A DNA stretch of 64,000 bases from Pectinophora gossypiella (GCF_024362695.1 NC_065431.1:2486624-2550623), one strand, 5' to 3'. Numbered from the stretch's first letter, positions 35,388-45,578 are shown. Notes: generated by a model from the sequence alone, not told the origin. Made by a program: numbers and translations.

Positions 35388-38300
35388 CACCATAGCATTA
35401 TCCCGTTCCGACACGGTCCGCTTACCTAACCTGAAGATTTGACTGGTCCGGTTTTTTACAGAAGCGACTGTGTGTCTGACCTTCCAACCCTCAAAGGGAA
35501 AACCAGCCCAATACTGGTTAGGTCACGTACATCCGAAAATGCATGCAAATGTGGGTTTCCTCACTATATTTTCCTTTATCGCTGAGCACATGATAATCTA
35601 AGACTAATGAGACAAAAATACGCAAAGATTACCTGTGCAGTCGATGATGACGTCATAAAGTTGCTTTTCTTGTGCTAAAACGTCAGGTGTGATGAGTCTG
35701 TAGCCCGTTTCTGAAAAAAAAACAAAGGTACTTACTTACCTTATACTTCTGTTTCAGGATTTTGATATGACACGTAACATACTTATTTAAAAAGTTAAGT
35801 CTGTCTCTTTATTTAAGAGCTGCGCTCTTGTCGGTGGAGTATTCGCCATTCCTCTCTTCTTCCCGCCGAATCCTTCACCGCCTGATACGACACGACCTGC
35901 ACCTTTTCTTTTATTTGTTTCATAATGTTCTCTTAGGTCTACCCCTTCCTCTCTTCCCGTAAATTTTTCCTTCTATGATGTTTGTCATAAAAGTTAAGCG
36001 CCACTGAATATTTGAAATCCGACGCACAAAGTAGTAAAAAGTAGTAAAGGGTTGATGAGGTTGCCTCACAACCCACACGATAGAAGAAGATGAACTAAAA
36101 AGTATACTTTTTTACATATCTCCACTATTTAATGAGCGACTTTCCAATCGACATTCCCCAAACACACGATAGATGGCGTTGTTCACTTTTAACGTGATAA
36201 TTACCTATTTATTCATTGCAGGGGTACGTAATTATTCAAAAATGTAATGTAATGGCACAAGCATATTATATAAAACTAATTGTTGCTTGATATTTAGATC
36301 AGATTATGTATAGATTTAGGTTGCTACATATATTGCTGTCGATTATCCGTCCCTTTCCTTTTCGGCGGATAAGAAAAGGACAGGTATAACTTAAAATGAA
36401 ATTAGATGGTGTCTACAAGAATCAGCACCAGTGTCCGAATTACGTTTTCTTTTTTTTTTTTGTAATATTTACCCAAATTCTTGACGATCTCCAATCTGCT
36501 CTTGTTCATTTCGGAAACTGTGACGTCACGATGGCCGTGGAGGTGAAGCACGCTTACCCACAGGTTACCTGCGCATAGAGAAAAGTTAAGTTAAAATAGA
36601 TACTTACTGTTACCTAACAGTACGATATTAGGTCGATCGATTCTTTTCTACCTAGAAAAGAATCGATCGACCTAATATCGTCTGATACATCACTATGCTC
36701 ATAAACGTCACAACACTAACTTACGTACTTTGACGGATGTAATTCTTACCGCGTATTGAGACGATTGTAAATTGTTATCTTATTGAAATATACGATATAC
36801 GGAAAGCGATTGGGGCAACCACCGTTCTACACGCCCTATCTATGGAGTAATGAAGGCGATTACTCCACCGACAAGAGCGCAGCAGAGGGAGATTGAAATA
36901 TAATCAATATGCAATAGCTTAATAATTCTACTGAACTAGTCGTTCTGTTTAATAATACTTAACTAAGTCTAACGTCTTAACTAAGTCTAGCTTGCTTCTA
37001 AAGAAGTTTCTAATTAAATTTTCATTAACACACTTGTCTCGAACATTATAGACGGCGATACGGCTCACCTACCACGCAGAAATCTTTAGTGCGGCGTGGG
37101 GTATTCCTTTTGCTTTATGGTTCTTATATTCCTTTTTTTATTGGATGGTCCTATTATTCCGGACGCCACCGCATATTATGATCGGGCCATCAGTGCGTTG
37201 CATTTAGAATACACATAGTTTTATTATTATTATTTTAATGATTTTGGTTTGATTTTCTTCTTTTTTTTTTGTTAATGATTTTTGATCTCGGTTTTCTTGT
37301 TTTCTTTTTTTTCTGTGTATTGATTTCCGTGTGGTTTCTGTCCTGTGTTGAATGTAATGTACCTGTCTGTCTGTGTCTGTGGTGTCCGGAAGTAATAAAT
37401 GTTTCTTTCTTTCTTTCGATGGATTTACCTCTTGACTACCCCTTGAGATATCGACGTGAGATCATTTTAATGTTATGTTAAATTTATAATCATAAAAGGT
37501 ACGTAATAATGCAGTGTCATATCATGGAAAATATTGACAGAGGATAAATACAGATATTAACTTAGTGTAGTCATTTAATGATTATTTTATCTTTACCATA
37601 TGTCATGATAACTTTAAACTGTGTTTAACAAACAGTAAAGATAACGGCCGATAATACTGCTTATGTGTTAATATTTATTATACCTAACCGTGGGGCGGAG
37701 ATAGTGGCGATAAATATGCAGTGAGTGAACGAAAAGTAAAACAAACATAATCTCTACCATGGTATATGAAAACCAGGTACCTATGCTCAAAAGTGACAGC
37801 TAACATTTCAAGGTTAGCCCAGCTGACGTCATCCCACCCTGCGTTGCCATCTTGTAAAAAATAAATTACCCACGACCAATGTTTTTATATTTACTTTGCA
37901 AGGAAATTTTGAAGTTTTAGTAAAAGATTTACTTACAGTTTTAATATTTTTTTTTTAAGTATATGACAAGTAATAGTAATTAAATACATTAGTCAGTAAT
38001 TCACTTAATTTTCAATTATAAAAAATTACGTCATTGAAATGTTGGATATACCAATTTAATGGTAACACAGTGGTAACACTTACGTCATCAAAGGGCTGGC
38101 AATGACGGATACCTCTGATCTTCTTATACCATGATCTTAACGACTTTTCTAGATTTGGAATAATGGAAAAAAAACCAATATGGATAGATAGATAAAGTTT
38201 TTACCGCGTTATCATCAGGGGTATGAGACTCCCGATATTGTCAACATTGTTGCAAGTGCCATGATCACGGTACGACTGATGAAATTGGAGTGGAGTAGGT

Positions 38301-41300
38301 AGATCCATAACTTTTTAAGGGCAAACATATATGTCTACCCTCATTCTTTGCCGCTTGTTTCTACATTTGATGTCGGAATGTTCGGAGTCATCTGAACTCG
38401 CAAAAAAAAAACCTAAAACGGGCCTTATGTGGTGACAAAACGCGAGGACACAGTGAATGCGGTTTGTCGTAGTGAGTTTGGTAGCAAATGTAGAAACAAG
38501 CGGCAAAGAAAGAGGGTAGACAGATATGTTTGGCCTTAGAAAATTACGGACCTACCTACTCCACTACAATTTCACCAGTCGTTCCGTGATCATGGCACTT
38601 GCAACACTGTTGAAATATCGGGAGTCTCATGTCCCTGATTGTAACGCGGTAAGAACCCTTTTTTACCCCCTATTAGGTATAATCACAGAGCAAATAGACG
38701 GCGATACGGCTCACCACCTATCACGTCGATCTAACAGAAAGCTCGGTGAGGTGTGGGTACTTAGTTCATCTTCCGATGGATGTAGCTCTGACTACCCCAA
38801 TTTGGATATAATCGTGAGCCTTGTTACGTTTACATCCTTATCGTTATCAAGGAAGAACCACAAGTCATGGTGATAAATGACTTCTAAATAATATCTTTGT
38901 CTATTTATAAAGAATGCGATATATTGGATAAGACAAAAATCTTATCTTTATCAGGTAGACAATTTGTGGACTCTTTTAGGTACCACCTGCGTTTGAAGAT
39001 AAATATTATGTATTGTTTTGGGACCGGTAGTTCCCAAGAATAATATCCCACTTTGGGAATGTTCCCGGCTTTTAGAACAGTTTTAGAACAGGAACATTCC
39101 AACTTTGGGAACTTTCCCGGAATGGCATATCACTGATTGGGACAGAATTTGCAGCATATCTTTAAATTGTGCTGTCGTTAATAAATTACAATATAACATA
39201 AGTTCACGACTATATCCCAATTAGGAAAGAAAAGAAAGAAAGAAAATATTTATTTCCATATTGGACGCCACATTTACAAAAACACATTCTTTTATTTTTT
39301 TTTTGTTTTTTTTTTTTAATAGGTTAGTTAGAGGAACAATCAAAGAGCAAAAGTGTAGTCACTGAGCTCAGCGAATTATTCTTCTTCTTCTTATCGTGTG
39401 GGTTGTGAGGTGGAATACTAGCCTCATCAACCCTGGTGTCAGGGTTACTATTGAGCCGCCAAATGCGCCTGACATGGTTCATGTTACGATTACTCACTTA
39501 CATCAGTAAATAGTAACCGGTACCAACGGCTTAGCGAATTATTTGTAAACAGTGGTGAAATTATGAACCATTAGTTGTCATAATTATAAAATTTAGTTTT
39601 TGTAGCGTTTTTGGTCTACTACAGAAACGACATATAACCAGGAGGTCTTAAGCGCAACCAGTTAATTTATTACTTTGCAAGAAACTGATTGGACTTTTGT
39701 AGCTTATCGTACGTCCAATGTAAGTATCCACACCTCACCGAGCTTTCTGTTAAATTTGACTACTATTAATACTTTGTTTAATGATGATGAACTTATAGGA
39801 GTTATGTGACCTAACTTGTATTGGGCTGGTTTTCCCTTCACGGGTTGGAAGTTGGAAGGTCAGTCAGGCAGTCGCTTCTGTAATAAACCGGACATGTCAA
39901 ATCTTTAAGTTAGGTAAGCGGACCCTGTGAAATACGGGATAACGCTAGGGGGATGATGACGCAAGCATAGAAGTATGTAGAAGTTCTGTTTGAGCAAATA
40001 TTTATTCATCATCATCATCATCAGCCCATTAACGTCCCCACTGCTGGGGCACGGGCCTTCCCTATGGATGTATAGGGAGATCGGGCCTTAAATCATCACG
40101 CGGGCCCAGTGCGGATTGATGGTTATTGACGACTGCTAATGCAGCCGGGACCAACGGCTTAACGTGCCTTCCGAAGCACAGAGGAGCTCGAGATGAAAAC
40201 TTTTTTTTGTGGTCACCCATCCTATGACCGGCCTTTGCAAAAGTTGCTTAACTTCAACAATCGCAGCCCGAGCGCGGTTACCGCTGCGCCACCGAGCTCC
40301 TCAATATTTATTACATACCAATAATTCCGGCGCCGACGACCAGTATCTTCTGTCCGACAAACAGGGGTGAGGCTCTGTCGAATCCGTGAGAGACACAGGA
40401 GTACGGCTCGCATAGACCCGCTGAAATATAATAAATACATTTAAAATTAATATTACTACCAGAACGGTGGTTGCCCCAATCGCCTTCCTTTCCGCAGCAC
40501 ACCGACCAATTTCCCAATCGGTGATGTTCCACCCTATCTATGGAGTAATGAAGGTGATTACTCCACCGACAAGAGCGCAGCTCTTAAATAAAGAGAGAGA
40601 TTGCTACCAGGAAACTCACTTTGATCATTATTGACAGCTCTGTCGTGCAAGTTTTGGCTCATAAATATATCCGTATTTTTGGCTATAGAGGCCAATTATG
40701 GTTGTAGAGCCACACGCAAAGTGACCGGCTATCCTTACGTCAAAACCATCGGTCACTTTTTAATGTTATTGTATTTTTAAAATACGTTGGCAGGAAATGC
40801 GTGGTGGTAGGCACTCATCACTAATTTAAGAGCCACGCTCTTGTCTGTGTAGCATCCATGCTACTTTTTTAGGGAATAATAGGGCAGTGGTTTCCCTCTC
40901 GCCTTCAGCCCCGCAGTACTTTGACGCGAGTGGGATGTTGCCCAGAGTAGTCTGTTTCAAAGCCGTACTAGGACTCCTGCCCTCCACTACACTAGGCGAC
41001 ATTAATAGGGCAACAATGATTGAGCACCATTTCAAAATAAAATAAGCCGACATATTACTAGTGACCGGGTATTTTATAAACACCTTGCCTGGTAGTGACA
41101 GATCACCTTACTCAAAAGTGACAAAAAACCTTGTTCAGCATTGAAACAACCTGGGGGGTTAAAAAAGCCACATCGAAGCAATTCCTCTAAAAAAGGCAAT
41201 ATTGCAATTTGACATTTGCACATAAGTATATAAAAGTAAAATTGCAATGTTGCCTTTCTAGATGTATTGCTTCAATGTGGCCTTTTTAACCCGTCAGATG

Positions 41301-43812
41301 TCACTGCAATGTTTAAACCTCCCCTTGCCTACTAGTGATAACTCTCATTATCCGTTAGTGATAGCTTATTTTCTTGCCTTGCTCAGTAGTGATAGGTTCA
41401 GGCAGCGCGAAGACCTGGATCTGGGGTACTCTGGTGTACTGCGCCCATCCACCGTCGCGCCAGATGCCGACAGTACTGTTGATGCCGGCTGTAGTGCAGT
41501 ACTGGTAGTTACCGTTGCGGCAGAAGTCGCAGAGGTTGCACGCGCTGTCGGAGATACATAACATAACGTAGCATCATACTTGTAGATACAAGCATCCAAG
41601 CTTAAGATACAAGCTTCAGAGATCTGAAAGGGTAGGCAGAGGTATTCACGGCGTTAGTGTCATTTCAGCTCATGGTTCTGAGTTGATATCAAGTGGAATT
41701 TCCTGTCGGAAAATTTATGAATATTTAGTGTTTCTGTTTTCAATTATTTTCTGTGCGATTTCCTTTTGATGTCGACGCAGAATCATGGTCTGAATCTCTC
41801 TCTCTCTCTCTCTCTCTGTCCTTGGCTGTATTATTCCCATCTGACGGTGGGGTCTGCCTTCTTCGTACTTCTCTTCCACTTCGCTCTATCAGACGTGTCG
41901 TTCTCAGAGACGTTGCACATGCGCAGGTCCTTTTTGACCACATCCGCCCATCTTGTTTTTGGTCGTCTTCTTGGTCTAAGCCCTGGTATGTTTAGATTGG
42001 CTGTAACATTACCCACATAATCTGGAGGTCTTCTTTTTACGAATCATCATCAATCATCCCTCCAAGTTTTAGTATACATGCGCATTCCTCGCCAGCTGCT
42101 GGAGAAAGGAGGTGGAATTGAAAGAAATATGGGGAAAGGAGTGACGATAAGTAATGTGAGATGAAGCCGTGGTAACCCAGTTGGGAGAACGCTTGACTCG
42201 AATTCATGTTTGGATCATAAATGATTATCACGTGCTCAGCGGTGAAGAAAAACGTGAAGAAACGCACAATCCCGAGAAATGTGTTCCGAAGGTATGTGAA
42301 CTAATCTGTATTGGGCTGATTTCGCGGGCAGAAAGGTCAGACAGGCAGTCGCTTCTGTAAAAAACCGGACCTGTCAAATCTTCAGGTTAGGTAAACGGAC
42401 CCTGTGGAAACGGGATAATGCTAGGGAGATGGTGAGTGACAAGGAGTGATGGTAAAGAAGAATTATACTGTGGGCCATTTTCTATAAATTAGAATGACCT
42501 TCATCAACAAAAGCGCTGCTGACAAATCGAGTTGTTCGCTCTTATAACAATGGCTGAAGTGAGCTCTGAGCGTTCCATTTGTGCGGCCAAGTAGTGAACG
42601 TAAATAACTCACCAGTTAGGGTCAACGACGACCTTCTGTCCCTTCTTGAAGATGGACTTCTTGCCAGCATCGTGTACGACACCGCTGAACTCGTGTCCTA
42701 GTGGAAAAGGGCGCTCCTTGGAAGCCGGGAACTCACCCTGAGAAGGAAAATATTGAAGAATATAATCCTGATTGCACTAGTCAGAGGTACATCAATCGCA
42801 TAGAGACAGGGGCCTTTGGCGGCTCAATACTATCACCTTGGCACCAGGGTTGATGAACGACTTCTGTGGTCCAGTGATTGAGCGTTGGTCTCACGATCCG
42901 GAAGTCCCGGGTTCGAATCTCGGTGGGGACATACCACAAAAATCACTTTGTGATCCCTAGTTTGATTAGGACATTACAGGCTGATCACCTGATTGTCCGA
43001 TAGTAAGACGATCCGTACTTCGGAAGGCACGTTAAGTCGTTGGTCCCGGTTGCTACTTGCTGATGTAAGTAAATAGTCGTTACATGAGCCACGTCAGGGG
43101 ATTTTGGCGGCTCAATAATAACCCTGACACCAAGGTCGATGAGGTTGGTGATTCACCCCACAACAGAAGAAGAAGGGTTGATGAAGAGGGCATGTTAGGC
43201 AGTTGCTCCTGGCTATTAGCCCTAAAAGCACCTCTACCAAGCCGCAGTGGAGCAGCGCAGTGGAGTATGCTCCATACCCCCTCCGGTTGATTGAGGGGAG
43301 GTCTGTGCCCAGCAATGGGACGTACGTATATAGGCTGTTTATGTATTAAAATCATTATGTTATATGTAACGTTAAAACCGGTATAGCTGACGTTGGCAGG
43401 AAGACCGCCAGGCTAAAGTGGGACTGGGCTGGACACGTGTGCCGCATGCATCCGGAACGATGGGCAAAGATCATCACGCACTGGGTACCACAGGACGGAC
43501 ACCGTAGACGTGGTAGACCCCGGAAACGATGGCGCGATGATCTCGACGGTTATCGAAAAGACTGGATAGAGCTCGCACAGAACTGGGATACTTGGAAAGA
43601 CATGGGGGAGGCCTTTGCTCAGCAGTGGGATCATACAGGCTAATAATAATAATAATATGTAACGTTACCTGAATGATATGGAGATCAGTGCCACAGATGC
43701 CTGAATACTCCACTTTGACGATGACGTCATCATCATTGATCACCTTCGGCATCGGATAATTCTTCTCATACTTGAGAGACAGAGTCTTCCCGTCGAATAC
43801 TACTGCTTCCAT
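32505..43812 (-). CDS. Zinc-type medium-chain dehydrogenase, sorbitol/polyol dehydrogenase-like, 9 coding exons
   Basis: Predicted cytosolic NAD-dependent alcohol/polyol dehydrogenase, 342 aa. Exons: 43812-43669, 42737-42613, 41544-41378, 40420-40319, 36568-36473, 35710-35633, 34893-34800, 33532-33425, 32619-32505 (stop TAA at 32507-32505). Phases agree throughout. Catalytic zinc ligands are C40 (GICGTD), H63 with E64 (LGHEFSG) and E150 (CEP). The structural zinc site is C92, C95, C98 and C106. The Rossmann fold has GAGIIG at 175-180 and an acidic E199 at the end of the second strand, which favours NAD over NADP. Length matches the family (about 340-355). Eight introns start with GT or GC; intron 3 has a GC donor at 41377. 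A likely 5' UTR acceptor (tttcag) lies about 20 bp upstream of the ATG. The exact substrate (sorbitol, arabinitol, threonine or other) cannot be read from sequence. Confidence 0.9.
33575..33727 (+). mobile_element. Repeat Q
   Basis: CAGTTTTCACTAACACGTTT to GATATAGTCGTGAGCTTG; a 30-bp deletion removes part of the centre. It starts about 40 bp from dehydrogenase exon 8. Confidence 0.6.
33735..33955 (+). repeat. 24-bp tandem array in dehydrogenase intron 8 (between exons 7 and 8)
   Basis: About nine units of the type GATAGCTCAACTTGATCAGAA, decaying at both ends. Outer units read CTTGCTCAGAAGTGATA, matching the exon 3 splice junction region. Confidence 0.7.
34190..34320 (+). mobile_element. Repeat H (copy 2)
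   Basis: GGTGAGGTAAACCTAGCTCA and GGTGGGGAGCGGAGAGTTG. Confidence 0.55.
34601..34784 (-). mobile_element. SINE-A, 3' half, beside exon 7
   Basis: Reverse copy that ends 16 bp from the splice donor of dehydrogenase exon 7 (34800). Confidence 0.65.
34935..35222 (+). mobile_element. SINE-C, full length
   Basis: Head GGTGGCACAGCGGTAAACGC, 5S-like GATGGGTGACCAC, hinge, core, tail GATGATGAT. Followed by a D scrap at 35224-35335. Confidence 0.8.
35355..35600 (-). mobile_element. SINE-Y, 3' two thirds
   Basis: ATCATCATCACC tail, GGTCCGCTTACCTAACCTGA, TTTTTTACAGAAGCGACTG and TGTGGGTTTCCTCAC (reverse complement of the sense form at 42165 is not needed; same orientation as 23966 and 59080). It ends 33 bp from exon 6. 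Confidence 0.6.
35812..35990 (-). mobile_element. LINE-X 3' end
   Basis: Same tail as at 29279-29466, with TTTAAGAGCTGCGCTCTTGT at its 3' end. A SINE-A tail scrap follows at 36045-36090. Confidence 0.65.
36118..36415. mobile_element. Repeat F followed by half of foldback G
   Basis: F (GATAGATGGCGTTGTTCAC) to 36335, then G (TCCCTTTCCTTTTCGGCGG) to 36415, about 58 bp from exon 5. Confidence 0.55.
36622..36681. repeat. Perfect 60-bp palindrome in dehydrogenase intron 4
   Basis: Two 29-bp arms match exactly (start ACGATATTAGGTCGATCGAT) around a CC centre. It lies 54 bp upstream of the exon 5 acceptor in gene orientation. Confidence 0.9.
36780..36895 (+). mobile_element. LINE-X 3' end scrap
   Basis: GGCGATTACTCCACCGACAA and AGAGCGCAGCAGAGGGAG. 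A longer relative is at 40450-40600. Confidence 0.55.
37022..37462 (+). mobile_element. Repeat Q split by a LINE-R tail
   Basis: Q stops near 37092 and resumes at 37417. Between them is LINE-R: TTGATTTCCGTGTGGTTTCT, CTGTGGTGTCCGGAAGTAA and a TTTCTTTCTTTC tail. Confidence 0.6.
37768..38145 (-). mobile_element. Repeat P (copy 2)
   Basis: Inverse of 29085-29640 without the LINE insertion; about 85% identical by eye. Confidence 0.6.
38196..38655 (+). mobile_element. S element, long form (copy 5)
   Basis: Outer arms as in S; inside, ATTCTTTGCCGCTTGTTTCT and its inverse make a second hairpin of about 35 bp (38335-38525). A full Q copy follows at 38690-38825. Confidence 0.65.
39345..39715 (+). mobile_element. 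Repeat J split by a SINE-A
   Basis: J breaks at AGCGAATTATT (39367) and resumes with the same 11 bases at 39533. The SINE-A 3' half (reverse) fills 39378-39532, so its target duplication is directly visible. Confidence 0.75.
39800..39960 (+). mobile_element. SINE-Y, 3' half
   Basis: GGGCTGGTTTTCCCTTCACG, TAAGCGGACCCTGTGAAATA and GCTAGGGGGATGATGA. Confidence 0.6.
40008..40302 (-). mobile_element. SINE-C, full length, beside exon 4
   Basis: Reverse copy whose 5' end (GAGCTCGGTGGCGCAGCGG in sense) lies 17 bp from the splice donor of dehydrogenase exon 4. Confidence 0.8.
40450..40600 (+). mobile_element. LINE-X 3' end
   Basis: CCACCGACAAGAGCGCAGCTC with an AGAGAG tail. It starts about 30 bp upstream of dehydrogenase exon 4. 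Confidence 0.6.
40825..41000 (-). mobile_element. LINE-W 3' end (copy 4)
   Basis: Reverse: GAGCCACGCTCTTGTCTGTG and GCCTTCAGCCCCGCAGTAC. Confidence 0.6.
41086..41395. repeat. Decayed AGTGATA array and foldback Z at the exon 3 donor
   Basis: Units such as CTAGTGATAACTCTCATTA and CTTGCTCAGTAGTGATAGG run into exon 3. Foldback Z (41152-41298; arms GGGTTAAAAAAGCCACAT and inverse) is inserted among them. Confidence 0.6.
41370..41385 (-). other. Non-canonical GC splice donor, dehydrogenase intron 3
   Basis: Exon 3 ends GAGCAAG and the intron starts GCAAGAA at 41377. The phase (1 base left over) and the protein (TTEQA-GLCEP across the join, the usual block before the zinc-binding Glu) only fit if GC is used. 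No GT donor nearby keeps the frame. AAG|GCAAG is the usual context of accepted GC-AG introns. Confidence 0.8.
41658..42070. mobile_element. Foldback M split by LINE-O
   Basis: M arm at 41658-41797 and again at 42045-42070. Between them a minus-strand LINE-O end encodes PGLRPRRRPKTRWADVVKKD, typical of a LINE polyprotein C-terminus, and ends in a GA microsatellite. GAATC is duplicated on both sides. Confidence 0.65.
42165..42435 (+). mobile_element. SINE-Y, near full length
   Basis: CAGTTGGGAGAACGCTTGAC A-box region, GATTATCACGTGCTCAGCGG, GGTTAGGTAAACGGACCCTG and the GGGAGATGG end. The B-box part is deleted. Confidence 0.6.
42865..43176 (+). mobile_element. SINE-A, full length
   Basis: CTTCTGTGGTCCAGTGATTG head to ACCCCACAACAGAAGAAG tail; a 60-bp 3' scrap of another copy precedes it (42801-42864). 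Confidence 0.75.
43186..43347 (+). mobile_element. SINE-B, 3' half
   Basis: Starts AGAGGGCATGTTAGGCAG, ends GACGTACGTATATAGGCTG. Confidence 0.7.
43388..43650 (+). mobile_element. RTE-like LINE 3' end with intact C-terminal frame
   Basis: Reads KWDWAGHVCRMHPERWAKII, RRRGRPRKRWRDDLDGYRKD and ends EAFAQQWDHTG-stop, then an AATAATAATAAT tail. Its last 35 bp match the tails of SINE-B and SINE-C. It lies in dehydrogenase intron 1, 19 bp from exon 1. Confidence 0.75.
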
Positions 43813-44684
43813 TTTTTATTTTTTAGTTCAATCTGAAATATGAATTATAAAGTCAATTTAACATAACATGAACAGCCTACACAGGGTATTAGTCACACCG
43901 TACCGAATACTGAGTTGTCGGCGTATTTTGGGTTGAAATGGTGCTCAATTCTAGCCAAAGAGGCAGCCAATCAGCTCGCGACACCAAACACTTCAGGACC
44001 CCAATACCGATCCCGCCGGCGTGGTCGACGACTTCCCTCAATTAGCGCTTATCGCTATCGACCTACTAGGGTCGATTCATTATTTCAAATATTTTTCCTC
44101 TCAGACGACGCCCTGAGCCGAGGTTCGCGCCCAACTGGGCACCCTCAGGTCTGTTGTCTTAAACGTTGTACCGGGTTCTCACCCGGTACAACTCTCTCAC
44201 CCGGCTCTCGCCTTCAGCGCTCCCCATTTGTCCGGCCAAGTAGTTAATGCCACCTGCGGCAAATCTACAATAAGTCACGTCAAAAAAAAGGTGCTCAGTA
44301 ATTCGAAAAAACTCTGAACTCTCTCTCTCTCTCTTTTTGTTTGTTGATTTTGAAAATTCTGATTTTAATTATTAGGTATGATGTTTTTTTATTTTTTTTT
44401 TGTTTTGATTTCCGTGTGGTGCCTGTCCTGTGTTGAATATAATGTGCCTGTCTGTCTGTGTCTGTGGTGTCCGGGAGTAATAAATGGGATCCGGGAGTCT
44501 CATATCCCCATTTAAACGCGGTAAGAACCCGTTATTATGTGCTTTAATTATGATAATAACCGCGTAAACTTAAAACAATGTAATAAATCTTTCTTTCTTT
44601 CTTTTTCTTTCAATAATTAGCATTAAACCTCGTTGGAGTAAACCGAGTTAAAGTTGAAGTTGACGTCTGAGAACTGCTTTTGAG
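43813..44684. mobile_element. Upstream of the dehydrogenase: D and LINE-R with S inside
   Basis: D near-complete copy at 43955-44290 (+) with poly-A end. LINE-R tail at 44312-44612, interrupted by a truncated S at 44486-44579. 43875-43950 has M-like ends. Confidence 0.6.
44486..44579 (+). mobile_element. S element, 5'-truncated (copy 6)
   Basis: Only the 3' 94 bp of S remain, ending GCGTAAACTTAAAACAAT. A 9-bp duplication GTAATAAAT flanks it (44477-44485, 44580-44588). Confidence 0.8.
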
Positions 44685-44935
44685 CTGAGTTCTAGGTCTG
44701 CCTTAAGGGGCCTCAACTGAGGACTGAGTTTAGGTCTTCCTTAAGGGGCCTCAACTGAGGACTGAGTTTAGGTCTTCCTTAAGGGGCCTCAACTGAGGAC
44801 TGAGTTTAGGTCTTCCTTAAGGGGCCTCAACTGAGGACTGAGTTTAGGTCTTCCTTAAGGGGCCTCAACTGAGGACTGAGTTTAGGTCTTCCTTAAGGTC
44901 GCCCTCAACTGAGACTGAGTTTTGGTTGGAGTCAT
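44685..44935. repeat. 38-bp tandem array between the divergent genes
   Basis: About six units containing GGGGCCTCAACTGAGGACTG and AGTTTAGGTCTTCCTTAA; the inner four are identical. Each unit holds a CCTCA-AC-TGAGG hairpin. Confidence 0.85.
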
Positions 44936-45208
44936 CTTAGAACCTAGATGTTACATTTTTTTGCACTTACGCGGAATAATTAAGTACTTATGTTTATTTT
45001 CGAGACAACTATTGTCGGTAAATGACAGCGGAAAACTGCAACAAGCTAGCTTCATTCAAACCGATTCAAAATAGAAGGAAAATATTTTTATCGTCAGTTT
45101 GATCTTATCGGAATTCGTTATAAAAATACCTATTACTTAGATCGACTTTGAGAGTGTTTTCAAGGTTGCTTAGAGTAGGCATCTATTTTATATTATTTAA
45201 TATTAAAT

Positions 45209-45338
45209 TACATAAACAGCCTATGTATATATGATGTGCACAGACTTCCCCGCAATCAACCGGAGGAGGTAAGGAGCATACTTCACCACGCTGCTCCACT
45301 GCGAGTTAGTGGAGGTTTTTTACGGCTAATCATCTGAA
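45209..45338 (-). mobile_element. SINE-B, 3' part
   Basis: CAGCCTATGTATATATGATG and CTTCACCACGCTGCTCCACT. 44936-45208 and 45339-45578 show no gene. Confidence 0.6.
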
Positions 45339-45578
45339 TATTAAATAAAAATAACTAAAATCCGGACAAAAACCAACAAAACCCTGAGATGTCAAGGTTA
45401 AATACAGTCAAAAAACAGTTTGAAATAATTACCTAAATAGTAACTGAATTAAGTTTATCTTTTATACGTTTTTTACTACTGCAACGAGATAAGATAAAAA
45501 ATGAGTATTTTAAACAAACATACAAGTCTAAAACAAATAAAAACAATGTCTTTAACTTAAAATAAGCTTACGACTATA

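Noticed and set aside
41753..42020. Plus-strand frames with Leu/Ser repeats near 41800
   Set aside because: They come from the TC microsatellite and the antisense of LINE-O.
43437..43643. Separate host gene with HPERWAKI and RPRKRWRDDL motifs
   Set aside because: The motifs are the C-terminus of RTE-type LINEs, a second damaged copy lies at 17020, and it ends in a simple AAT tail.
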